64,000 nt of DNA from Thermoflexus sp040289485 (GTDB lineage: Bacteria; Chloroflexota; Anaerolineae; Thermoflexales; Thermoflexaceae), in NCBI RefSeq assembly GCF_040289485.1, contig NZ_PSLG01000003.1:6040-70039 (forward strand), in the 5' to 3' direction. The notes under the pieces were generated by a model. It had not been told where the DNA came from and did not search any database. It worked only from the letters and a program-made list of their open reading frames with translations. The position numbers and the translations under genes were made by a program. Every line of letters begins with the position of its first letter. Position 1 is the first letter of the stretch. Below, one piece after another: positions 49,241-57,282 of this stretch.

Positions 49241-49438
49241 GTTCTCCCGGCGCCGGATCTGAACCCAATCGGCGTAGGGAGGCGCGAAGCGGCCCTGGGC
49301 CCGCAGGGATTCTGTGACCGGACGCTGGTGGCGGGGCCGACCATTCAGCTGCCAGACGCCGTCCTCCACCTCGAAGAGGGGTCCGTAGCCGGTCTCGACG
49401 GCCAGGCGGGTGACCTCGGCCGCGCGCTGAGGTATCAT
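49241..49438 (-). pseudogene. Remnant of a 2-oxoacid:ferredoxin oxidoreductase beta subunit (C-terminal piece)
   Basis: About 66 codons on the minus strand read AAEVTRLAVETGYGPLFEVE, then DGVWQLN, RPVTESLRAQGRF. This matches the C-terminal segment of PorB-type beta subunits (RLAVxTGxxPLxE, KPVEEYLxxQGRF). Nothing PorB-like lies upstream: gpgS starts there on the other strand. The frame runs into ald without a stop. It is in the 525-base gap between ald and gpgS (49034-49558), which otherwise holds only a possible promoter. Intact korA/korB lie 2 kb away, but their beta subunit lacks this tail. Interpreted as a gene scar; a short functional gene cannot be excluded. Confidence 0.55.
49410..49438 (+). 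promoter_or_regulatory. Possible promoter of the Usp-GpgS gene
   Basis: GTGACC (49410-49415), a 17-base spacer and TATCAT (49433-49438), about 120 bases before the gpgS start. It overlaps the porB-like remnant on the other strand, so part of the match could be chance. Confidence 0.4.
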
Positions 49439-49558
49439 GAAGGCGCCACGGCGAAGGAGAGGGGAGGAGAGTTCCCCGCGCGGCCCCGAGGTCGGCCGGG
49501 CGCCATCCGGCCGGAGCCCGCCGGTGCGGTGTTCCCGGGCCTGGAGCAGGAGGGGCGA

Positions 49559-51391
49559 ATGCCCTTCGAGCAGATCCTGATCCCGGTGGAAGAGGTAGAG
49601 CGGGCGGCGTCGTTGTTGCCGTTGGCCCGCGCCTTGCTTCCCCCGTCCGGAGGCGAGATCACCCTGCTGGGCCTCGTGCCCTTCCCTCCGGAGCGCTCCC
49701 TGAGCCACGGGGCGGCGGCCGCCCGGGCCCTCCGGCAACAGCTGATGGCCCTGGCCGGTGCCCATCCGGAACTCCCCCTCCGGGTGCGGCCGCGCATCCG
49801 GGTGACCTACCAGCCATGGGAGGAGGTGTTGCATTTTCTGCAGACCAACCGGGTCTCCCTGCTCCTCCTCCCCTGGGACGGCGATCCCGATGGCCGGCTC
49901 CTGGGGGTCCCCTTGGCCCAGGTGCTTCAGGAAGCCCCGTGCGATCTCCTCCTGGTGCGGGGGGCGCTGGGGCCGGATTGCCGGCGGATCCTGCTGCCGG
50001 TGCGGGGCGGCCCGTATACCCAACTGGCCCTGGAGGTTGCCCTGGCGCTGGCGGAGGCATGGGACGGGCGGGTCACCTTGCTCCACGCAGCCTCGGAGGC
50101 CCGACAGGTGGCGGCCGCCTTTCGGCCGCTGGCCCGCCAGTTCCCCCGCATCGCCCGCCAGATGGTGGTCCATGGGGAGGTCGCCGCGGCGGTGCTCCAG
50201 GAGCTCCAGGGCCACGACGGGGCTGTCTTGGGGGCCTCCGCCCGGCCGCGGGCGGAGGGGCCGCAACCGTTGGGGCCGCTGGCCCGCGCCGTGGTTCAGG
50301 GGACCCAGAAGCCGATCCTCCTGGTGAAGGCGGCCCGGGCCTTCCTGCCCGGCCAGCCCCGGCCCCGAGGGGCGCCTGCCCAGCTCCCCATCTCGGTCCT
50401 GGTGGACAAATGGTTCGCCGAGAACACCTTCGACGCGGAGGAGTTCAGCGACCTGGAGGCCCTGGTGGCCCTGAAGCGGGCCCAAGGGGTGACCATCAGC
50501 CTGGGTCTGCCGACCCTGAACGAGGAGGCCACCATCGGCCCCATCCTGGCCATCGCCCGGGAGGTCCTCATGGAGCGCTATCCGCTCCTGGACGAGATCG
50601 TGGTCATCGACAGCGCCTCCACCGATCGCACCCGTGAGATCGCCCGGGCGATGGGGGTTCCTGTCTACATCCACCAAGAGGTGCTCCCGGAGGCCGGTGC
50701 CTATCGGGGCAAAGGCGAGGCCCTCTGGAAAAGCCTATATATCCTCCGGGGGGACCTGATCGTCTGGACGGACACCGATATCACCAACTACCATCCCCGA
50801 TTCATCTACGGGCTGGTGGGGCCGTTGTTGCGCTCCCCACGCATCGGGCTGGTGAAGGGGTTCTACCGACGGCCCATCCGGGTGGGGGAGCGGCTCCAAG
50901 CCGGCGGCGGGGGACGGGTGACGGAACTGGTGGCCCGCCCGCTGATCAACCTGTTCTTCCCCGAGCTCTCCGGCCTGATCCAGCCCCTCTCCGGCGAATA
51001 CGCCGGCCGCCGGGAGGTCCTGGAGCAGTTGCCTTTCTTCACCGGCTACGGGGTGGAGATCGGTCTGCTCATCGACATCCTGGAGCGGTTCGGCCTGTGG
51101 TCTATCGCCCAGGTAGATCTCCAGGAGCGGATCCATCGCAACCAGGATTTGGAGGCCCTCTCCAAGATGGCCTTCGCCATCATCCAGGTCGTCATCCGGC
51201 GGTTGGAAGATCGCCACAAGATCCGGCTCCTGGAGGAGGTGAACCGCTCCATGAAACTGATCCGCCACGAGCCGGGCCGTTACTACTTGGAAGTGGAGGA
51301 GATCGGCGACGCCGAGCGCCCCCCCATGATCACCCTGCCGGCCTATCGGGAGAAATTCCGCCGGCGGGAGGCGGTGGGGGCGCCCGGCTGA
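49559..51391 (+). CDS. gpgS: Fusion of two universal stress domains with glucosyl-3-phosphoglycerate synthase
   Basis: A 610-residue protein. Residues 1 to about 140 (FEQILIPVEEVERAASLLPLARALL) and about 140-275 (RRILLPVRGGPYTQLALEVALALAEAW) are two Usp-like domains. From about residue 283 (WFAENTFDAEEFSDLEALVALKRAQGVTISLGLPTLNEE) it is a GT81-type glucosyl-3-phosphoglycerate synthase with VVIDSASTDRT, VWTDTDITNYHP (the metal-binding D-x-D region) and SGEYAGRREVLEQLPFFTGYGVEIGLLIDI. The enzyme makes the precursor of glucosylglycerate or methylglucose polymers. Mycobacterial GpgS is about 320 residues, so the N-terminal half is an addition. The ATG at 49559 has GGAGG five bases upstream. No phosphatase gene follows. 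Confidence 0.9.
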   Translation: MPFEQILIPVEEVERAASLLPLARALLPPSGGEITLLGLVPFPPERSLSHGAAAARALRQQLMALAGAHPELPLRVRPRIRVTYQPWEEVLHFLQTNRVSLLLLPWDGDPDGRLLGVPLAQVLQEAPCDLLLVRGALGPDCRRILLPVRGGPYTQLALEVALALAEAWDGRVTLLHAASEARQVAAAFRPLARQFPRIARQMVVHGEVAAAVLQELQGHDGAVLGASARPRAEGPQPLGPLARAVVQGTQKPILLVKAARAFLPGQPRPRGAPAQLPISVLVDKWFAENTFDAEEFSDLEALVALKRAQGVTISLGLPTLNEEATIGPILAIAREVLMERYPLLDEIVVIDSASTDRTREIARAMGVPVYIHQEVLPEAGAYRGKGEALWKSLYILRGDLIVWTDTDITNYHPRFIYGLVGPLLRSPRIGLVKGFYRRPIRVGERLQAGGGGRVTELVARPLINLFFPELSGLIQPLSGEYAGRREVLEQLPFFTGYGVEIGLLIDILERFGLWSIAQVDLQERIHRNQDLEALSKMAFAIIQVVIRRLEDRHKIRLLEEVNRSMKLIRHEPGRYYLEVEEIGDAERPPMITLPAYREKFRRREAVGAPG

Positions 51392-51432
51392 GGTGCCCTG
51401 TTCCGATCAGCGCCGCGACGGGGGGCGACGGC

Positions 51433-52341
51433 TCACGCCAGTTCCTCGAAAAGCGGCGAGAGGTCCCGGCGGTAGATCGGCTCCAGATCGGCCAGCCGCT
51501 GGCCCCAGTGGGGGAGCCGGGCGGCCAGTTCGTCCTCCAGCGTCGGCCGCTCCACCTGGTAGAAGATGCCGATGGGGATGCGCTCGCCGTTCTCGTAGGC
51601 CTTGGCCAGGGCCTGCGCCTTCTTGGTGATGATCTCCTGCTCGTCCGCCGGGTTGTGCACCACGGGGTCGTAGCCGGTCTCCTCGAGCTTGTAAACCCGG
51701 GCGTTGTAATACTCCCGGGTGTAGAGGTTGTTGTAGGTCGGGCAGGGCTGCAGGACGTCGATCAACGCCGTGCCCCGGTGCCGGATGGCGGCCACGATGA
51801 GGTCCCGCAGGTGCCGCACGTCATAGGCGTATCCGCGGGCGATGAAGGTGTAGCCCGCCCCCAGGGCCACCGCGATGGGGTTGAGGGCCTCCATCAAGTT
51901 GGGCTCGGGCAGGGATTTGGTCTGGGCGCCCTTCGGCAGGGTGGGGGAGGCCTGCCCCTTCGTCAGGCCGTAGACCCCGTTGTTGTAAACGATGTAGGTG
52001 AGGTCCACGTTGCGTCGCCCGGCGGCCAGGAAATACCCGGCCCCGATCCCATAGCCGTCGCCGTCCCCGCCCACGGCGATCACGGTCATCTCCGGGTTGG
52101 CCAGTTTGAAGCCCGTGGCCACCGGCAACACCCGCCCGTGGAGGGTGTGGATCCCGTAGGTTCCGATGTAATGGGGGGTCTTCCCGGAGCAGCCGATGCC
52201 GGAGAACACCGCCACCCGGTGGGGTGGGAGCTGCAGGGCGGCCAGCGCCTGGTGGATCGCGTTCAGGATCCCGAAATCTCCGCAGCCGGGGCACCAGTCG
52301 ATCCAGACCTCGGTCTTATAATCCTTCACCGCGTAGGCCAT
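51433..52341 (-). CDS. korB: 2-oxoacid:ferredoxin oxidoreductase, beta subunit (KorB-like)
   Basis: A 302-residue TPP-binding subunit. Cluster cysteines appear in WCPGCGDFGIL, GCSGKTPHY and LQPCPTYNN. The TPP/Mg motif is GGDGDGYGIGAGYFLAAGRRN with VYNNGVYGLTKGQASPT. This is the 2-oxoglutarate or broad 2-oxoacid type. It overlaps the alpha subunit gene by 16 bases. With KorA it would decarboxylate a 2-oxoacid to an acyl-CoA and reduce ferredoxin. Which 2-oxoacid is used cannot be read from the sequence. Confidence 0.94.
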   Translation of the reverse strand: MAYAVKDYKTEVWIDWCPGCGDFGILNAIHQALAALQLPPHRVAVFSGIGCSGKTPHYIGTYGIHTLHGRVLPVATGFKLANPEMTVIAVGGDGDGYGIGAGYFLAAGRRNVDLTYIVYNNGVYGLTKGQASPTLPKGAQTKSLPEPNLMEALNPIAVALGAGYTFIARGYAYDVRHLRDLIVAAIRHRGTALIDVLQPCPTYNNLYTREYYNARVYKLEETGYDPVVHNPADEQEIITKKAQALAKAYENGERIPIGIFYQVERPTLEDELAARLPHWGQRLADLEPIYRRDLSPLFEELA

Positions 52342-54212
52342 GGGATCACCTCCCGGGCTTCGCTGGAGATCATCACGATGCGCTCCTCGTCGCTGTTCAG
52401 CGCCCGGCGCACCCCCTCCAGGATCTCGTTGACCGTGAAGGGACGGCCGTCGTATTTGAGCACCTTCTGGGGGATCCGGAAGCCGGTCTGCTCCCGGATC
52501 AGATCCCCCAACTGGCCGGAGTAATTGTTCTCGATGAGGATGGCCCGGCGGGCCCGCCGCAGGATGGCGGCCACCGGCTCGGCGGGGAAGGGGCGCATCA
52601 TTCGGATCTGCAGGAAGTTGAAGGTGAGCCCGTTGAAGGCGGAGAGCTCCTCCAGGGCGTCCAGGATGGCCCCCTTGGTGCTCCCCCAGCCGACCAGGGT
52701 GACATGGGCCTCGGCGGGGCCGTGGAGGGTGAACTTCTTGCTGTCCGGGATCTCCCGGGCGGCCTGCTCCAGTTTGCGCATCCGCTTGTCCATCTGCTCC
52801 ACGCGATGGATCACCCCCTCGGAGATGTGCCCCTTGGGGTTGTGCTCATCGGTGGTGGTCCAGAAGATCACCCCTTCGGTGCCCGGGATGACCCATGGCG
52901 AGATGCCGCTCTCCGTGACGGCGTGGCGCAGGTAGCCGTCCGGGCGGCCTTCCGGCCGATGCTGGACGCCGCGGTCGATGGTCAGGCCCCGGGTGTCGAA
53001 GCGGGGCACCGTGATGTAGCTGCTGGCCAGGTATTTGTCCACCAGGACGATCACCGGCATCTGGTATCGGTCGGCCCAGTTGAAAGCCTCGAAGCTGTCG
53101 TAGAAGGCCTCCACCACGTCGCCGGGGGCGATGACGATGTGGGGGAACTCCCCGTGGGCCGGGTGCAGGGCGAAACCTAGGTCCGCCTGTTCCGTGCGGG
53201 TGGGGAGGCCGGTGCTGGGGCCCCCGCGCTGATACAGGAAGACCACCAGGCCGGGGGCCTCGGTGATGGCTGCGAACCCGATGCCCTCGGGCATCAGGGC
53301 GAAGCCCGGACCCGCGGTGGAGGTCGCGGCCCGGGCGCCGGCATGGGCGGCGCCCACCGCCATGTTGATGGCCGAGATCTCGTCCTCCGTCTGGATCACC
53401 ACGACGTTGTATTTGCCCTGGACGGCCTCCAGGTAGGTGCTCTCATCGGTGGCCGGGCTGATGGGGTAGTAGGTCTGGACGCCCAGGCCGGCCTGGAGTT
53501 TCCCCAGGGCCACCGCCTGCACGCCGCGGATGAGGATCTGATCCGGCCGGCGCTCCCGCCTCCGGATCTTCCAGGGGAAGTCGTTGCCGAAGGTCTCGTG
53601 GACGTAAGCGTAGGTCACCCGCAGGGCCTCGATGTTCATGTCCGCCACTCGCGCCCGGCGGCCCTTGAACTGCTCCCGGATCACCCCGGCCACCTCTTCG
53701 AGGTCGTAATCCAGGATCGCCAGGGTGGCCCCCAGGGCCACCGTGTTGCGCATGATATCGTACTGGCGGTACTCCGCCGCTTTGCCGAAGGGCTCCAGGG
53801 CCCTCCGGATCATATCGAAATAGGGGATCGGATACAGGCGCACGTCGTCGCGGCCGATGCGCCCCCGGATGTCCCCCAGGTCCGCGTCGTAGATGATCCC
53901 GCCGCCCGGGACGACCTCATGGACGTGGCCGCGGTGGGTGGGGAACTCCGGGTTGTGGTGGTGGTCGCCGAAGAGGGTCTCCTCGTCGAGGGCAGCCAGG
54001 AGGTGGACCTCGTCGACCGGCGCGTGGACGGGCTCCTCGGACACGCGGACGCGATAATAACTGTGCTTGCCCATGATGTTGGAATGGTATTCGATATTGG
54101 CGAAGACGTAGAGGCCGCCGCGGCTGAAGGCCTTGGCCAGGGTCTCAGCGGCGACGTTGATCCCGCTGCCCTGGGGCCCGCCGATCATCCACGAGACAAA
54201 CCGTTTGGGCAT
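52326..54212 (-). CDS. korA: 2-oxoacid:ferredoxin oxidoreductase, fused gamma-alpha subunit (KorA-like)
   Basis: A 628-residue subunit. Residues 1 to about 190 are the gamma domain (WMIGGPQGSGINVAAETLAKAF, YHSNIMGKHSYYRVRVSEEP). The rest is the alpha part with VQTYYPISPATDES, VVIQTEDEISAINMAVGAAHAGARAATSTAGPG and EQADLGFALHPAHGEFPHIVIAPGD. The ATG at 54212 is chosen because GGGAGG lies seven bases upstream; the GTG at 54218 is too close to it. It has its own promoter (54276-54304) and is followed by korB. Confidence 0.94.
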   Translation of the reverse strand: MPKRFVSWMIGGPQGSGINVAAETLAKAFSRGGLYVFANIEYHSNIMGKHSYYRVRVSEEPVHAPVDEVHLLAALDEETLFGDHHHNPEFPTHRGHVHEVVPGGGIIYDADLGDIRGRIGRDDVRLYPIPYFDMIRRALEPFGKAAEYRQYDIMRNTVALGATLAILDYDLEEVAGVIREQFKGRRARVADMNIEALRVTYAYVHETFGNDFPWKIRRRERRPDQILIRGVQAVALGKLQAGLGVQTYYPISPATDESTYLEAVQGKYNVVVIQTEDEISAINMAVGAAHAGARAATSTAGPGFALMPEGIGFAAITEAPGLVVFLYQRGGPSTGLPTRTEQADLGFALHPAHGEFPHIVIAPGDVVEAFYDSFEAFNWADRYQMPVIVLVDKYLASSYITVPRFDTRGLTIDRGVQHRPEGRPDGYLRHAVTESGISPWVIPGTEGVIFWTTTDEHNPKGHISEGVIHRVEQMDKRMRKLEQAAREIPDSKKFTLHGPAEAHVTLVGWGSTKGAILDALEELSAFNGLTFNFLQIRMMRPFPAEPVAAILRRARRAILIENNYSGQLGDLIREQTGFRIPQKVLKYDGRPFTVNEILEGVRRALNSDEERIVMISSEAREVIPWPTR

Positions 54213-54275
54213 GGCCACGCCTCCCTACCTCAGGTGCCTGCCTCCCCCACGCGCCGGCAGAGAAGGCTTTTCAAA

Positions 54276-54304
54276 AGTATAATCGCACCGCTCCTGCTTG
54301 TAAA
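54276..54304 (-). promoter_or_regulatory. korA: Promoter of korA-korB
   Basis: Minus-strand TTTACA (54299-54304), a 17-base spacer and TATACT (54276-54281). The predicted start is near 54269, about 57 bases before the korA ATG. Confidence 0.78.
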
Positions 54305-54344
54305 ATTTAGAACAGACGGCGGCCCCTTTCTCCCATTTGGGGGA

Positions 54345-54845
54345 TCATCCCCCGCTTGGGGGTGTTGCCTCGGTTTCCGTCACCCCCCGCCCGCGGACCA
54401 GCAGGGTCCACTGGCCCTTCTGCACGATCTCGCCGCGCTGGTTGCGCACCTGCACGTTGAAGACAACGAACCCGGAGCGCCCATCGGGGGCGGGCCGTTT
54501 CTGGGCCACCTCGATCTCCGCGTGGATCGTGTCGCCGATCCGGATGGGCGCCCGGAACCGCCACTCCAGCCCGGTGAAGGCCTCGACGGTCTCCTCCAGG
54601 AAGCCTAGGCGGGCGGCCAGGCCCGAGGCGATGGAGAGGCCCAACAGGCCATGGGCGATCCGCTCCCCGAAGAGCGTCCCCCGGGCGTATTCCGCATCGG
54701 TGTGCAGCGGCGTGTAATCCCCCGACAGGCCGGCGAACAACACGATGTCCGCCTCGGTGACGGTGCGGCCGGGCGTGCGGACCCGCCAGCCGACCTCCAG
54801 GTCCTCAAACCACATCCCGCGACGGAGGGTCTCCTGTGCTGCCAT
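54345..54845 (-). CDS. MaoC-like hot-dog-fold dehydratase
   Basis: A 166-residue single hot-dog-domain protein. The hydratase motif is present: ADIVLFAGLSGDYTPLHTDAEYA (with the Asp and His of (R)-enoyl hydratases) and FGERIAHGLLGLSIASGL. The N-terminus MWFEDLEVGWRVRTPGRTVTEAD is typical of MaoC/PhaJ relatives that hydrate 2-enoyl-CoA. The substrate is unknown. The ATG at 54845 has GGAGGAGG eight bases upstream, and a promoter is seen at 54907-54935. It is the gene just upstream of korA on the same strand but is separated by the kor promoter. Confidence 0.88.
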   Translation of the reverse strand: MAAQETLRRGMWFEDLEVGWRVRTPGRTVTEADIVLFAGLSGDYTPLHTDAEYARGTLFGERIAHGLLGLSIASGLAARLGFLEETVEAFTGLEWRFRAPIRIGDTIHAEIEVAQKRPAPDGRSGFVVFNVQVRNQRGEIVQKGQWTLLVRGRGVTETEATPPSGG

Positions 54846-54906
54846 CGTGGATGCCTCCTCCAGGTTAGGAAAGGTGCCGATCCGGGACGACGGTCGGATG
54901 GACTGA

Positions 54907-54935
54907 AGTATAATCGGCTCGGGGGAGCGCCTCAA
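54907..54935 (-). promoter_or_regulatory. Promoter of the MaoC-like gene, overlapping a plus-strand -10
   Basis: Minus-strand TTGAGG (54930-54935), a 17-base spacer and TATACT (54907-54912). The same AGTATAAT block gives a perfect plus-strand -10 TATAAT (54909-54914) for the SIS gene, although no good plus-strand -35 is seen. Confidence 0.6.
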
Positions 54936-54994
54936 CGAGGCCGCGGTCGGGCCCGGCGCACCCATCGCCATCGTTTCCCCGAGGAGGCCGATCG

Positions 54995-56026
54995 GTGTGG
55001 GTGGAGGCGGAGATCCGCGAGCAGCCGGAACGGGCGGCCCTCTTGATCCGGGAGGGCTGGGAGGAGGCGCGGCGGATCGTCGCGGCCGCGCGGCGCTTCG
55101 ACCCGGCGCTGGTGATGCTGGCCGCTCGGGGGAGTTCCGACAACGCCGCCCGCTACGGGCAGTATCTCCTGAGCGTCTTCACTGGGCTGCCGGCCGCCCT
55201 GGCCACGCCCTCCCTCTTCACCTTCTACCGGCGGCCGCCGCGGCTGCACCGGGCGTGGGTGATCGGGATCTCCCAGTCCGGCCGCTCCCCCGACATCGTG
55301 GAGGTGATCCGGGAGGCCCGGCGCCAGGGCGGATGGACCCTGGCCATCACCAACGACCCGGGCTCCCCCCTCGCGACGGCCGCCCACGCGGTGCTCCCCC
55401 TCCGGGCCGGTGAGGAACGGGCGGTGGCCGCCACCAAGACGTATACCGCCCAGTTGATCGCCCTGGCCATGCTGGCCGTGGCCTGGACGGAGGACCCGGC
55501 GTTGCGGGAGCAGCTCCAAAGCCTTCCGGAGGCCATGCGCCAGGCGCTGGACACCGAGGCGATGGCCCGGGAGGCTGCTGCCTGCTGGTGGCGGGCGGCC
55601 CACGGCGTGGTCATCGGGCGGGGTTTCCATTACGCCACCGCCTTCGAGGTCGCCCTCAAACTGAAGGAATTGACCTACGTGGTGGCGGAGCCGTATTCGT
55701 CGGCGGATTTCCTCCACGGCCCCATCGCCCTGGTCGAGCCGGGCTTCCCGGTCTTCCTGATCGCCGCCGGCCCCACCTTCCGCGAGGAGATGGAAGGCCT
55801 GGCCCGCGCGCTTCGCGAGCGCGAAGCGCACCTGACCGTGTGCAGCGACGACCCCGGCTTGCTGGACCGGGGCCAGGTCCGCATCCCCCTGCCCCCGGTC
55901 CCGGAATGGCTTTCCCCGGCGGTGGCGGTCATCCCAGGCCAATGGTTCGCGGTCGCCCTCGCCCGCCGGAGGGGCCTGGACCCCGATCGGCCCCGGGGCC
56001 TGCAGAAGGTGACGGAGACCCGCTGA
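54995..56026 (+). CDS. SIS-domain sugar isomerase (GlmS isomerase-like)
   Basis: A 343-residue protein with two SIS domains and no glutaminase domain. The first has MLAARGSSDNAARYGQYLL and VIGISQSGRSPDIVEVIREAR; the second has VVIGRGFHYATAFEVALKLKELTYVVAEPYSSADFLHGPIALVEPG, very close to the isomerase half of GlmS. Such stand-alone forms include glucosamine-6-phosphate deaminases and fructosamine deglycases; the substrate is not certain. The start is a GTG at 54995 with GAGGAGG seven bases upstream. A perfect 9-bp inverted repeat (55808-55829) lies inside the coding sequence. xseA follows after 26 bases. Confidence 0.9.
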   Translation: MWVEAEIREQPERAALLIREGWEEARRIVAAARRFDPALVMLAARGSSDNAARYGQYLLSVFTGLPAALATPSLFTFYRRPPRLHRAWVIGISQSGRSPDIVEVIREARRQGGWTLAITNDPGSPLATAAHAVLPLRAGEERAVAATKTYTAQLIALAMLAVAWTEDPALREQLQSLPEAMRQALDTEAMAREAAACWWRAAHGVVIGRGFHYATAFEVALKLKELTYVVAEPYSSADFLHGPIALVEPGFPVFLIAAGPTFREEMEGLARALREREAHLTVCSDDPGLLDRGQVRIPLPPVPEWLSPAVAVIPGQWFAVALARRRGLDPDRPRGLQKVTETR

Positions 56027-56052
56027 TCCCGCCCAGAGGGGAGCGCCGCCCG

Positions 56053-57282
56053 ATGAGCGAATGGGAACTCATGCCGTCCGCCCCCCTGGTGTATCTGACC
56101 GTCTCCCAGTTGGCGGCCCACCTGAAGGAGGTGGTGGAGAGCCGCCTCGCGTGGGAGGACCTATGGGTGGAGGGAGAGGTGAGCGATCTGCGGGCCACGG
56201 CCCCCGGCCACATCTTTTTTTCCCTGAAAGAGGGACGGGCCCAGATCACCTGTGTGGTCTGGAAGGCCCACGCCGCCCGCATGCCCCGGCTCCCCGCCAA
56301 CGGGCAGTCCATCTTGGTGCACGGGCGGGTGGGCTTTTATGAGGAACGCGGGGACTGCCGGCTTTACGTGGATCGCTGGCTTCCCCTGGGCCTGGGGCAG
56401 CGTTTCCTCACCCTGGAGGCCTTGAAGCGGCAGCTGGAGGCCGAGGGGCTGTTCGACCCCGCCCGCAAGCGCCCGCTCCCTCCCTTCCCCAAACGGATCG
56501 GCGTCGTGACCTCGCCGGCCGGCGCTGCCCTGCGGGACATCCTGAACGTCCTGCGCCGGCGGTGGCCCCTGGCTGAGGTGATCCTCTCCCCCACGGCCGT
56601 GCAGGGAGAGGATGCCCCTCCGTCCATCGTCGCGGCCCTGGAGGCCCTCTACCGGCTGAAGGATCTCGATCTGATCCTCATCGCCCGGGGCGGCGGCTCT
56701 CACGAGGAACTCTGGGCCTTCAACGACGAGCGGGTGGTCCGCACGGTGGCCGCCTCCCCCGTCCCCGTGGTCTCCGGGGTCGGCCACGCCATCGACCTCA
56801 CCCTCACCGACGCCGCCGCCGACCTCCACGCCCCAACCCCTTCGGCGGCGGCGGAGCGTTCCACCCCGGACCGGGAGGCCCTCGCCGCCCACCTCCTCCA
56901 GTGGCGGGACCGCCTGGACCAGGCGATGCGCCACCGACTGGAGGCCGCGGCCCAGGCCCTTCAGGTGTGGCGCGCCCGCCTGCAGGCCCACACCCCGGAA
57001 CGCCAGTTGGACGCCCGGGCGCAGCGGCTGGGCCTTCTCCGCGTGCGGCTCCGGGCCGCCGCCGGGCAACAACTGAGCGGGGCCGAGGGCCGGCTGGAAC
57101 GGGCCCGCCTCCGCTTGGAGGCCCTGAACCCCCGGGCGGTCCTGGCCCGCGGCTATGTCCTCGTGCGCCGGTGGGACGGACGCCTGGTCTCGCGCGCCGA
57201 TCAGGTCCAGGCCGGCGAACGGCTGGTGCTCCAGTGGCACGACGGGGTGGTCTCGGTGCGGGTGGAAGGGGGGCCGGGATGA
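56053..57282 (+). CDS. xseA: Exodeoxyribonuclease VII large subunit
   Basis: A 409-residue catalytic subunit of exonuclease VII. The N-terminal OB-fold domain includes WEDLWVEGEVSDLRATAPGHIFFSLKEGRAQITCVVW. The catalytic core has FPKRIGVVTSPAGAALRDILNVLRRRWP, LDLILIARGGGSHEELWAFNDERVVRTVAASPVPVVSGVGHAIDLTLTD and APTPSAAAE. A coiled-coil region and the short C-terminal segment RGYVLVRRWDGRLV complete the family layout. It overlaps psuG as ATGA. The small subunit gene xseB is 25 kb upstream on the minus strand, so the subunits are not coexpressed from one operon. Confidence 0.96.
   Translation: MSEWELMPSAPLVYLTVSQLAAHLKEVVESRLAWEDLWVEGEVSDLRATAPGHIFFSLKEGRAQITCVVWKAHAARMPRLPANGQSILVHGRVGFYEERGDCRLYVDRWLPLGLGQRFLTLEALKRQLEAEGLFDPARKRPLPPFPKRIGVVTSPAGAALRDILNVLRRRWPLAEVILSPTAVQGEDAPPSIVAALEALYRLKDLDLILIARGGGSHEELWAFNDERVVRTVAASPVPVVSGVGHAIDLTLTDAAADLHAPTPSAAAERSTPDREALAAHLLQWRDRLDQAMRHRLEAAAQALQVWRARLQAHTPERQLDARAQRLGLLRVRLRAAAGQQLSGAEGRLERARLRLEALNPRAVLARGYVLVRRWDGRLVSRADQVQAGERLVLQWHDGVVSVRVEGGPG

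Noticed and set aside
44672..49558. Very long plus-strand open frame ahead of the Usp-GpgS start
   Set aside because: It runs antisense to clear genes (acyl-CoA synthetase, CoA-transferase, ald). Its Gly/His/Pro-rich sequence is a shadow of the high-GC codon pattern. Real coding starts at the ATG at 49559.
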